The notes beneath the pieces are model-generated. The model did no database searches and was not told the DNA's origin. It was given only the letters and a program-made list of their open reading frames with translations. From the NCBI GenBank assembly GCA_016508695.1, contig VNKQ01000010.1, forward strand, positions 248,001 to 312,000: 64,000 nt of DNA, written 5' to 3'. A program made the position numbers and the translations under genes. Shown piece after piece: positions 1 through 10,777 of the stretch; position 1 is the stretch's first letter, and each line of letters starts with the position of its first letter. Origin of the DNA: Hyphodiscus hymeniophilus (taxonomy: Eukaryota; Ascomycota; Leotiomycetes; Helotiales; Hyphodiscaceae).

Positions 1-1643
1 CCCTTGGGGAAAACCGCGACATCCAGGGCGATGTTGCCTTTTAGAACAAGGGTGTATGCCTTTTTTTCCATTTCGGTAGGCTCTCCAAAGTGTAGCGTAC
101 GAGTCGTGTCCGTTGTACCGTCGTAGTACTGAGCGCCTGAATCGCACAGGTATACTGCCTTTGGATCTATGATTGAGCAGTTGCCGCGCTCAGGCTTGTA
201 GTGGATTACAGCAGCATTTGCCCCAGTGGAAGAGATAGTGTCGAATGACAGGCCTACAAAATGCTTATGCTTAGATCGAAACTCCTCCAGTTTATCGCCC
301 GCGGTAACCTCGTCCATTTGGACCTTCTCCACCACAAGCTTCTCTTCTAGCCAGGAAAAATACTCGATCAGAGCTGCTCCGTCTCTGATATGACAAGCTC
401 TCATCCCTTCAAGTTCGGTTTCGTTCTTGACAGCTTTGGCATCACCAATAGGACTTCGAATCTCTTCCACCTTAGTCTCTCCTCCTAACGACCGCTTGAG
501 AGCCCATGATGTTTTGGTCGATACCAGGAACTTCTTAATCTTAGCCTCTGCAGGTCCATCACCGTTCTCGGTCGCCGGACTCTCCAGAGATTGGGCCAGA
601 ACTTCGCTGTCAGCGAATATCTTCTCGTATGGTCGAACGAAAACTCCATTCTCTGCGAGGTATGCAGCGCAGTCCGGGCCGAGCTTTGATGAATCAACAT
701 AAAGAGTAGCGGTAGTAGGTGTGATAGCAGCGTAGGAAAAGAAAACCGGATTGTAAGGAATGTCGTTTCCGCGAAGATTGAAAAGCCATGCAATTTCGTC
801 CAACATTGAAACAATAAAGCCAGAGCTTTTCTTCTTTTCAAATTCTTTCCTAAGATCCTCAAGCTTGGCCTCCACGTCCTTTCCAGAGAATTGTTTCGCG
901 AGTACTTTCACAGGTTCGATGGGCTTGGATGGGCGTTCCTTTCCCCAAACTTTGTCCACAAGGTTCTCTTCGATGGCCACTAACTCGTTTCCTCCACGCT
1001 TCTTAACCTTTTCGGCCAGCTTTCTTGCATCAGGTGCAGTGACGACTGTAGGATCAACGCCGACTATCTTCCCACCCTCGGACTGCTCTGCAGACCATTC
1101 CTGCCATGTCGGCACATCCTGCAAGCCTTGCTTCAATAGAAGCCAATTGTTGTCCAATTGTTTCGCAGCTTGATTGAAATACCGGCCGTCCGTTGCCAGA
1201 GCTGCTTTATCGTGTGTGATGACCGCCGTTCCTGCAGAGCCAGAGAACCCAGATATAAACTCCCTTCTTGCGTCACATGGTGCAATGTATTCGGAAGAGT
1301 GGCTGTCTTCGGAGGGGACAACTAGAGTGAGAGTCAGAAGAAGTTGAATAGTGGGATGTCACTCACTCACATACTGTAGATGTCGACGTTCTGCTCCTTC
1401 ATGAGCTCCCTGAGCCGGGTCAGGCGTTCAGTCGTGTTCACGGTCTCCATATCTAGATTTGCAGAGGTGTTAGTACAGCTTCGAGTGAAAATACCTTTTG
1501 CGCAGCGTGGATTTATTACCTGCGACACTTGAATTGTACCGAATCGAGATCTGTAAATTGCGACGCCGGGATTGATTGAGATACACAAGATTACTTCTAG
1601 TGGAAACCTTTCCTATAGATCTGAGGGACTGAATGTATCGCAT
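1..1643 (-). CDS. ampp: Xaa-Pro aminopeptidase P (M24B), partial at left edge
   Basis: Cytosolic/mitochondrial metallopeptidase that removes the N-terminal residue from peptides with proline in position 2. Exons read 1643-1520, 1452-1375 and 1321 down to the window edge. The second exon begins [17 protein letters not shown] and runs across the intron into [20 protein letters not shown], the typical N-terminal creatinase-like domain of fungal AMPP; the last visible residues ([19 protein letters not shown]) lie inside the M24 catalytic domain, with the metal ligands beyond the edge except the Asp of the [16 protein letters not shown] stretch, which is visible. The METVN methionine at 1450 is the usual start for the family. 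An upstream exon starting at ATG 1643 joins in frame through a good intron (1519-1453, CTAAC branch, CTAG end) and adds an Arg/Ser-rich, acid-free leader that looks like a mitochondrial presequence. Two starts are therefore possible. Confidence 0.93.
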
Positions 1644-2223
1644 CGATCGGCAAATCTTCACCAAGACCTCAGACCAATCGAGAGACGCAGAAGGCTGAGA
1701 AGGAGTACGGATGCTTGTGTAGGAACTGAGAGCTTTCCTCCAGATTAGACGTCAGCTATCTTCCCATGGATAGGAGAGAAAGAGTCTCACCAACTCCACA
1801 AACCCTTTGCAATAGGCTTCTTCAAAGAACAAGTGTTGTAGTACAAGATATCGAGATATCAAATCGATAACAACCTGGAAGGCTCATGTCGGCTTAACAA
1901 CAAGCGAGCATCTATCGGCATTGGTGTGCAAGCCTGAAATATCAGGTAAAAAGGCAAGGCTCCGTGCAGATGGAGAAGCGTTTGGGAATTATTGGAAGCC
2001 TCCGATCATGCTTGTCTTTGAAAATCCATGAGAATTTCATGATGGGCTTTGAACACATTCACTGCTGCAATTTTCAGCCTCCTTCACTTACAGAAGTAGC
2101 GCCATGATCCCTTAATTTTTATTTGAGGCACAAGTAATTCTCACTCCACGTTAACGTCAACGGGACCTTCGTCTTTTCACACAACTCGAGCATCCAAACC
2201 CACGTGAGCTATCTCCCCGATCC
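1644..2223. promoter_or_regulatory. Shared upstream region of ampp and kap122
   Basis: Gene-free stretch of about 580 bases between two head-to-head genes. It must hold the promoters and 5' leaders of both. I see no coding potential and no motif I would name with confidence. Confidence 0.5.
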
Positions 2224-5200
2224 ATGGCAACTCTGGAAAATGGGCAGTTGCCCACATCTCTCGAGGAAGTAGAAGCGGTAAGAAGAGCTCTGCAGCAAAT
2301 ATAAATCTACTATCTGTCCCTTTTCAGCCGGCCAGGCGTTCCCATGTGGTCGTCCCTTCGTGGCCGTGCTCATTTTGGACTGGCGAATCCGGCTGACAAA
2401 AAGTAGCTTGTTATACAACTTTATCTTCCAGGAGCCCCAGACAAGGTTGTCAAGACCCAAGAAACTTTGCAGAAGCTCCAACGGTCTCCTCAAGGTTGGC
2501 AACTAGCAAACAGCCTCCTTGAAAACAAGGTGGAGAGTGTCAGATTTTTCGGAGCTTTGACCTATATCGTCAAACTAAATACCGACTCGTAAGTACAATC
2601 TATGGCATGTGATATTGCATCCAACTGAATCTGGATAGGAAATCCCTCGGTGACCAAGATGCTCAAGCGCTGCTCCAGAACCTTATTGGGTGGTTGATTC
2701 GATGCCTTCAAAATGGAGAAGGCGCTCTGGTTTTGAGAAAGTTATGCTCGACACTTGTTGCCTATTTTCTCCAGTTCTCCATGTCCTGGACCAGATGCGT
2801 GAGACATCTACTGTATTGCCTTAACCAAAATGAAGCAATGCCCTACCAATCCCTGTCAGGAGCTCCTGATACTCCGGTTCTCATTGATAGCCTTTCACAT
2901 GACAAGGCAGTGGTTCTGTTTTGGTTCGCGGCTACTCTTGTTGATGAAGTTGGAAAGACTGACTCCAACGCCATCAAGCAGTTGAGTGGCACCGTTGTTA
3001 ATTTCCTCTTATTCTTGCTGACCTTTGTCAGACACAAATTTCATCGGCGTGTGATACCGAATGTTACTGATATTGTCCCTTTGGTTGAAAAGTACATCTC
3101 AAGCGACTCGATATCTCAACTAAACGTGAAGGCCCGCCAGGAAGCCATGAGATGTTTTCAGGTTCGTATTACATGCATCCCTTTTGTCAACATTAGCTGA
3201 CACTCTAGGCTTGCGTATCATATTCACATCGTGCCTTTATCGATGATGAGATTGTTCTTGACCCATTGAGAAACTTGATGAAATCAGCAATCATGTGTCT
3301 CGTAGACGAAAACTTGTATGAAATTGCAGTAGAGCTTGTTTCAGACACTCTTGGTAACTACTCGAGATTCCTCCACAAGGAAGATTTCACGCTTCTACAC
3401 TCCCTCTTCAACAGCACCTGGGCCCAAGAACGATATCAGCGATTGATTGGTGGCGACTTCGATTTCGACTCTTTACAATTCGGGCAGTTCATGATCGCAT
3501 TTGGCGATGCAACTGTCCAAGACCTGGCTCAGAAGGTTGACGAAGATCCTCATTGCCGCCAATTTCTTTCCGCTCTTGTTGGCCTTCTCGCTGCAGAAGG
3601 TCATATCGTCAATGAAGACAAAATATTTGTCCCGGCTTTGGAATTCTGGCAAACCTTTCTGGAAACCATGATTGACGAAACCTACTCGGCGGAAGGTAAC
3701 AAAAATCCGTCATGGTTTCCAACTGCAACAACTTACCTCATGGAGGCTGCTCATAAGTGCTGGCGTAAGATGCAATTTCCTCCCACTTCAGAATTCAAGT
3801 CATGGGATTCGGTCGATAGAACGGGTTTCAAGGATGCCCGGAGAGACGTATCAGACTTGATAGAAAACCTCTACATCATCACAGGGATACCAATTCTCTC
3901 GGTCTTCATTGATTTGACTCAGCAGTCATTGAGCTCTGGAAACTGGGTCGAGCTTGAAGCGTCATTGGACTGCTTAGCCAACTTTCCTGATTGCATATCA
4001 GAGCATTCGGAGCGCGATGCATATTTGAATAGAGTTTTCAGCCCTGCGTTATTCGATCTCTTTTCAGCGCCGAATACTGAGATTCCCACTCGGGCCATGC
4101 AAGCTTTCCTTCATCTTGTCAATGGATACGCGGACTATTTTGCGACGCAAACGAAGTATCTTCCGCGCGCACTCAATGTTGCGTTCAGCGCGGTTAGCTC
4201 CCCAGCTTTGGTTCAGACAGCATCTGAAATGATTGTTCAACTTTGCGGGGATTGTAGAACAATTTTGATCCCAGAGTTGGGTGCCTTCCTCCAACAATAC
4301 CGCAATATGGCCGACTCTTCACTGAGCACTCGGGCTAAACAGGCAATTTGCCAAAGTGTTGCATCAGTTATTCAAGCAATACCAGCGGAAGAGTTACAAG
4401 TTGCGCCATTAGAGCAACTTCTGTACTTTATCGAAGCCGATATTGAGCAGTGTCTTCGCATGTTCTCTGCTGGACTATACACTGTAGTGGCTCCTAATAT
4501 CACTGCCACATATCCTGCCAACATTTCGGAGATGGACTGGCAGGCAGCCTATGGGCTCTGTATCAACGCGCTAAGATGTCTGGAGGGCGTAGCAAAGGGG
4601 CTACAGGCGCCTATGGACCAGCCGGTAGACCTCGAGAAGGAGACAAGTACTTTTTGGGTTGATGGCAAAGGTTCTGTCACTCAACAACGTATCATGTCTA
4701 TGATGACCAGAGTATATGATGTCTTCCGCGATCAGAGTGAAGTAGTGGAGGTATGTTGCCATGTCTTCCGTGCCGGCTTTGTCGAACGGAGTGGTGGGTT
4801 TGCGTTCCCTCTCGAGATTATTGCCCAGTTTCTGATGAGGGCGGATATCCACACTCCTCGTCTGGGACTTATCATCAGTACGAGTTGTTCACTCCTAAGC
4901 TCTACCAAATCGGGTCCTCGTGCGGATCAGGTTATTGATGCATTGGTCAGATGGATTACACATCTTCTGCAAACACAGGGCGGTAAGTTGTTTAGCCCTC
5001 TGAAAAAGAGCACAGCTGACTGGTGTGTGGACCCTGGCAACGACCCTGAAATTGCCCAGAACAGTATCGAGTTTCTTTCCCGATTGATCCCGACCTATCT
5101 CAACGTTCTCTTGCGTCACCAGCCCCCCGCTTCGGCGGAATTCCTTTTCATGTTCACCCTCAAGGCACTGACCGGAAACGACCCACTGCCCAAGATTGCC

Positions 5201-5678
5201 GCAGCAGACTTCTGGGTTTGTGAATGTTTTCTTCTCAACCATTGCCGCTGACCCTTGATAGAGCAACTTCCTCGCCTCTTCGAACACATCCTCATCCGAA
5301 CAAGATTTAATACAAAGCGCAATTCAACACCTAGGCCCGCTCCTAGCAAAAGCCCTCATCTACAACATCGGCGGTAACGCTTCACGCAGTGAGCTAGACA
5401 AACTCTCCGAGCCTCTGAGGAAACTTGTCGTGTCACAAGCACAGTCCAAGAGTTGGCTTGATGCTGCGCTTCGTGATGATGCCTTTGACGGGGAGAAGGT
5501 TGCCATAAAGGATAGACTGTTATTCTTGCAGAAAGTCATGACGTATGTACCAAATACCAGGTACGAAGTGGATGTTCTGACACTGTGGTGTAGCCTTAGG
5601 GGAGCGAGAGGAACGAACACGGTAGTAAGAGAATTTTGGATTGCGTGTAGAGGAACGAACTTTGCATATACCTCATAG
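2224..5678 (+). CDS. Importin-13 / Kap122-type karyopherin beta
   Basis: Nuclear transport receptor of the importin-beta superfamily (yeast Kap122/Pdr6, animal importin-13). Six exons: 2224-2277, 2407-2588, 2639-3161, 3209-5215, 5262-5542 and 5594-5678, giving 1043 codons, the usual length. The N-terminus carries the importin-N pattern (QETLQKLQRSPQGWQLANSL, then VRFFGALTYIVKLN), the rest is all-helical HEAT-repeat-like sequence, and the end (LRGARGTNTVVREFW, CRGTNFAYTS) is the conserved tail of this subfamily, which supports the small last exon. ATG 2224 is the first in frame and follows an open stretch without a better start. The gene is divergent from ampp. Which cargoes the fungal protein carries cannot be told from sequence. 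Confidence 0.9.
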
Positions 5679-6571
5679 AGAGTGGCCATCGAGCCCAGAA
5701 AACCGGTCATGGGAATTTCTTGGGCTGTGAAATTAGATGTACCGGTAATGGAAATCCCTAGGCGCATAATGTTGGACAGTTGGAGCCAAGTCAAGATGTT
5801 GTAGAATCTGGGTTGTTTCTTGTTTAGATGGCATGAAGCACTGATTTCTCTCATGCACTAATTCTTCTAGCAACTGTGGCAAGGTTCTTGGCCATCTGAG
5901 ACAAATTCTGTTCAAATTGGCTACGTGATTTCACTCGTGCTTGCGCTCTCTCCACTCAGTGTGTTACTTCCCTCGCCTTTGTTTACACTCTGGTTTCAAT
6001 TCTGCGTCCATCTTCTGTTGGGCACCCCCCGGTCCCTTATGATTTTAGTTTGGTCATAACGTACTATAAAGCTTTCAAAAGTCGGTGAAGGGTCGAAATA
6101 CTACACAGGATCTTGCCGCCTTTCTGGAATTCCAGTGATATGTACAACGAGACGAGGCTGAACCGAGCCCAGGACTTACTTGCCTGGCTCGACTTCGGGG
6201 CTTGCGGGGATGTGAACAAATCCTGCAAATCAGCCACTCGCCAGCGGATGAGGGGAACTGAAGATTCAGCTGAAGAGTGTCTGTCAGCCAGGGTCTGGAG
6301 ACTTGCTGCAGGTGACGTGTCAGTCTAGTGGTTGCGATTCGACGCCACACAACCTTCTGTGCGGCGGTTGCTGTAGGCTGGAAAATAGTTATGAATGGCG
6401 CATCAAAGATACAAAATCCTTCAAGCACCAGCTCTTCTAAGATTTCACGTGTTTGATTGACACAAGAAGCCCGACTCACTATAGTGTTTCATCATCGAGA
6501 CGTAATAAGATCTCCTGATATCCAAACCTTAGCTTCTTCGTCATTCTGCAACTCGCAACGGAAGCTACAAC
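5679..6571. other. Intergenic, upstream of the gasdermin-like gene
   Basis: About 890 bases with no gene I can support. A TATAAA-like sequence lies near 6064, roughly 500 bases before the next ATG. An open minus-strand frame at 6075-6479 has no recognisable protein features and is probably chance. Confidence 0.4.
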
Positions 6572-7387
6572 ATGACCCCACCCACCAAGACGTACCTAAT
6601 GGTACCAAACTTCGATTTTCCTACAGACAGTTCCATTCAGCTTGGAAATATCCTTGCAGATCCGTTCACCCCTCACCGGCCGCTCACATCTCTTGCCCCA
6701 GATAAATGGCCAGAGATTACGGAGTCTTTACAGAAGAAGCGTGCTCTGGTTCGCAAAGAGGGAGTCGAGGCGAACTTCTCTGTGTGGTTGCAAGCGCTCC
6801 AGATGGTAGGGGCTAAGGTTGGAGCGGAATACGGAAAATCAACCAAGAGTGAGTACAATATGGACGCACTCAGGACTTCATTCTTCAAAGCAGATCCAAG
6901 TGATGAGCACATCAAAGTATTGTTGAGCGCTCCCAAAGTTCAGAGCGCAATGCGATCCACCTTCTGGTCTCGTCCTCTCTACATGATCTCCGGACTGAAA
7001 ATTGCCGAGGGTTTCTCGGTATCGAGCGAGGCGAATAAACACCGTGGGGGAAGTGGAGGATTTTCGGCGGCTGTCACGCCTCAAGTCTCTGTTGGTGTCG
7101 ACGTTGGCGGCTCCACGGGTAGAGGAGAAACAGATTCGTTTGATGCTGGTTAAGATATCGTGATTGCGTACAAGCTTCTGAAGATCTCGCGGAAAGGTCA
7201 AATGAGTGAGCACCATCCGAAGGCGGCATTTTTAGGGGACGAGGATGAAAAGCCAGAGCTGAGTACAAAATATGAGATGGACACCGTGGTCGCAGATCAT
7301 CTTAGAGATGTAGACGAGGATGTAATACTTGAGGAAGTCATCATTGACGAGGAGGATATCTCAGTACTCATCGCCTCCATGGAGTGA
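6572..7387 (+). CDS. Gasdermin-like protein, frame interrupted by TAA at 7151-7153
   Basis: Starts at ATG 6572 (MTPPTKTYLMVPNFDFP) and reads 193 codons to TAA 7151-7153. The same frame then stays open for 77 more codons to TGA 7385-7387, and this part looks like the missing end: a hydrophobic strand (DIVIAYKLLKIS) and a strongly acidic tail. I call it gasdermin-like because of the order of segments (LGNILADP near the N-terminus, a central helical linker, strand RPLYMISGLKIAEGF, a Gly/Ser-rich hairpin, then the strand after the stop) and because it ends one base from a subtilisin-like protease gene. Known fungal gasdermins (RCD-1, HET-Q1) are about this size and are activated by cutting off a short C-terminal tail. 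No sequence search was possible, so this is an inference from pattern and context. As written, the product would lack the last strand and the tail. It could be a broken gene, a read-through gene or an allele-specific loss. Confidence 0.55.
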
Positions 7388-7388
7388 A

Positions 7389-10300
7389 TCAACCTTTCTT
7401 AGGATGCCGAGAGATGGCTATCCTTATTTTTGCCAAACGATCCTTCTCACTCCGTGTGAACAGATCGAAGGGGGCAACGTAGTAATGCTCATCACGATCG
7501 TGTCCTGGAACTCCTATTTCTGTGAATAATTCCACAATTCCTCTGTGGGACCGCATTAATCGCAGTTCTGCGGGGTCGAAATCACCACTTCTTGTCGCAT
7601 ACTCGACCAGCATAGCAGCAATTCCGGCGGCAACGGCTGTCGCAACGGAACTGCCAGACATTGAGCGGGGATTTTCTTGTCCCGTCCAATCCGAGTAGAC
7701 ATCCTTCCCCAAAGTGCCAAAAATTGGGCCAGGTAAGCTTCTTGGGGGGTTGAATTTCTGCTCAAATCCGCCATGCATATTTGTACCTCTGATGGACAGG
7801 ACTGGGTTGCCGAAGTTGGCTGGAAACATCTCCTTCGAATTGAAACCATCGTTGTTGGCAGCAGCAAAGAATGTGATCTCCCTTTTGTGACTACTGGCTT
7901 TCGTGATCGCATCTTCGATACGTTGCACATGACCCGGAAATCCAAACGACATCGAGACAAAGTCGACGTCCCAATCAAAGACAGCGGTATCGATAGCCTG
8001 AAATATTTAGGTTAACACTTCGCCTTTGATTAATAAGTGGCATACCTTGACAATGTTCCCTGTGGCATCTTCAAGTGCTGAGCTATGATTGGCAATCCGA
8101 GCAACGCAAAGCTCTGCGTATGGTGCGATCTGAAGAATAAGGGTTACCAAATGTGTTCCATGTCCGTGGTTATCAATGAGGGTCGGTGAGTCGTCCACGA
8201 AGTCCTTCCAAAGTTTGATCTTTTTGCGACCTGGTAGCCTCAACGAAGGAGCCTCTGAGTCGCATCCTGTATCCAAGACGGCGATTTTGAGAGAAGTTCC
8301 TTGGACCTTTCTTTTCTCTCTGATCATTTTGTTCAGCATGTCTATATTCCGAAACCATTTACTTTCCTGTATTTCGAAATCGCTATAGGAAGTCAGTAAA
8401 TTCCTTGAATGATTGAATATCGTAAAGAGGGCTTGCTACATACCTGGTCGACTCACGTGATGTGAAAGACTTGGGGGCCCGGAATTTGTCGCTTCGTAAA
8501 GGAGCAGACCTTGTAGGTAGGATTCTGGGGGCTTCCTTCGTTTCCAAGGCCATTCGCTCCAATTTCTCGATTTCGGAATTCCATCCTGCTCCTTTGACGA
8601 ATCCTTGCAGTGGGTGAACAACCTCACGGTACAGGATAGATTGACGTTCCCTAAGATACTCTTTGGGTTTGGAGGAAGTGAATGGTGCATTTTTGAATAG
8701 TTTGAAGTCAAGACACCTCTCCACCGCTTGTTTGTATGAGGGATAGTCACAATCTGCTTCAAACCTGGCCGTTTTGAGAAGAGCTTTTGCCTTTGTCCAC
8801 TGTTCGTTGACAGTTCCAGCGGTCCATTGTTGGGGTTCCTCGTAAGCTGTTTGTCCAGTTCCTATCTCTAGAAGCATGATGCCCAATGCGAGGATCCTTG
8901 GGAACTTGTGCATAACCCCAGCAAATCTGAAAATTTCAGAGGTGTCTCTGTCGGATTTTTCGAATACTGTAGCGATGTAGGGCTTGCAGTAAAATGTCGA
9001 ATTCTCCTCATCACCGACCTCCATGAAGAAGATGTTGTTTTTGGTCCACACCGTGTTCATCCATTCAGAGGTATAGTATTGCCATACAGACTTTGCTAGA
9101 ATATAGGCAAGGACCGGCCTCATTCCGTGTGGCATTCTAAAGTTGTTGAGTAAGCTACCAAGAGGGATACCGTCTGTTGCATTAATGATTTGCTCAATCT
9201 CTTCACTCTCGCTGAGTATCCTGAGTTTGCCGAGTTCAATTCTAAAACGAAGACTAGAGCCACATCTACTGCTGATGTAAGTACAAAATTGGCCTTCTTC
9301 AACCTCTTCGGACTCGTCGGAATCGTCAACGATGGTTTGTTTCGCGAGATTAACTGACTGCTTGCTTTCAACAATTCGCACTCTTCTCGCCGTTCTTTGA
9401 CGCCAGGAAAAAATCAGCAAACGGCTCATACGATGCTTGATCAAACTTTGTTTACCTAGGGACTAGCATCCGTACGTCTTGCCAATCATATATGCCAGTG
9501 TGTGATGGATCAGGGGAGGCAGAGAACAACATCTCGAATTGAACACGCCCTTTTGGATCTAGTTTAAACGCAGGACTGAGCCGGAGCTTAGCCCAGTGCT
9601 GCTGGGGTGCATGTTTCCCCGTGCAGTGGCATACAAGGTGGTTGCTAAGGACGTCGTAAAGAGCCCTCATCTGTTGTTGATGGTCTGGAGGCTCATCAAT
9701 GGCCACTTTTGATGTAGCAAAATCTGGAGATTCGTAGGACTCAATTTTAGAACATCGTTGAATGAGATCTGGGAGTAGTCGGAAAATGTGCTTTTCTGAC
9801 AACAAATCCTTGATCTGTTTCTGAATGCTTCTTCGGAGGTCATCCAAAGACCGATCAGCAGCCGCGCCAGTTTCTCCGCCGTCTTCGTCCAAAGCATTTC
9901 TTATTCTACCAAGCGTCGAAAGAGTCGGGAAGCTCTTTTCAGCGAAAGCATAACCAGACTATTGAAGGGAGCAGTCGCGTTAGTGTACAAGGAGGAAGAT
10001 GGCAGCTTGGAAACATCGCTAGCGACTTCAATTGAAGGTCTTACAGTAGAAATGTTGCATATGGACGGTTGACATCTTGAACTTACAGATATCATCTTCT
10101 CCACTTCCTGCAGAACTCTAAAGATTTGCCCATTGTCTTCGAGCGCAGCCTTTTGATCCACATTCAAGGTTGCGAGGTCTTGCGAGAACCGAAGCAAAGA
10201 TGCAGCAGCAACACAGAGGTCCATATTTCTTTCTTCGAAAGCTACATTAGACATGAGCTCCGCGACGACCTTGAGCGTCTCTCCTGCAAGTTCTAAATCA

Positions 10301-10538
10301 GGGAAATCATCCATTTCAGGCGATGAAATCGCTGCCTTCACAAGAGCCGAATCAAGCTGGTAATCGGATAACTTTGAGACGGATGATTTGTAGCTTGGAA
10401 TACATACGAGTACTCGAGGGCTCGTAGTACAGTATTGACTCGTTTCACCGCCCTGTGCCTCCACCAATGATACTCTGATGGACTGCCACCACTACCGACT
10501 CTCTCTGCAGCCTGCGAAATATCGTAATCCCTGACCAT
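7389..10538 (-). CDS. Subtilisin-like serine protease (S8) with fungal N-terminal helical domain
   Basis: The catalytic domain is clear: Asp in AVLDTGCD, His in NHGHGTHL, the oxyanion region AAANND and the Ser in SMSGSSVATAVAAG. Exons from the 3' end: 7389-7997, 8046-8382, 8444-9394, 9456-9958 and a 5' exon ending at 10087. All junctions keep frame. There is no signal peptide. Upstream of the protease lies about 600 residues of alpha-helical sequence including ILALGIMLLEIGTG, a pattern I associate with the fungal DUF7580-type domain found in NLR-like and cell-death proteins. Such N-terminal halves probably act as sensor or regulatory parts. The exact start is uncertain: ATG 10538 opens a frame that needs one more intron near 10390 to join the body. 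The stop is one base away from the stop of the convergent gasdermin-like gene, so the two 3' UTRs must overlap. Likely role, by analogy with het-Q2, is cleavage of the neighbour's product. Confidence 0.85.
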
Positions 10539-10777
10539 CAACCACTGTTCATTGTGGGGGGAGGGGAAATATACTGAACCTCAGCGCAGTGTTTACGTTC
10601 ACGCAAACGGGAGACTTGCCAGCTCTCAGGCCGCTGAAGGCTTTGTTGTTGGAGCCCAGTCCCTGAACTACGGGCCACAGTCACGTACCCACATAACAGA
10701 CCAGTATTGAGCTGCCATAGGTTAAGAGAGCACGATACGGGATCAGCATAACTCTCGGGGCGGTCCGTTTTCTGGCA

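Noticed and set aside
6075..6479. 134-codon minus-strand frame upstream of the gasdermin-like gene
   Set aside because: No ATG in a good position, no recognisable sequence.
9120..10467. Minus-strand frames that seem to start new proteins at 9444, 9892 and 10467
   Set aside because: None of these begins with ATG at the stated point (TTG or similar) or they are internal exons of the protease gene; joined exons give one protein.
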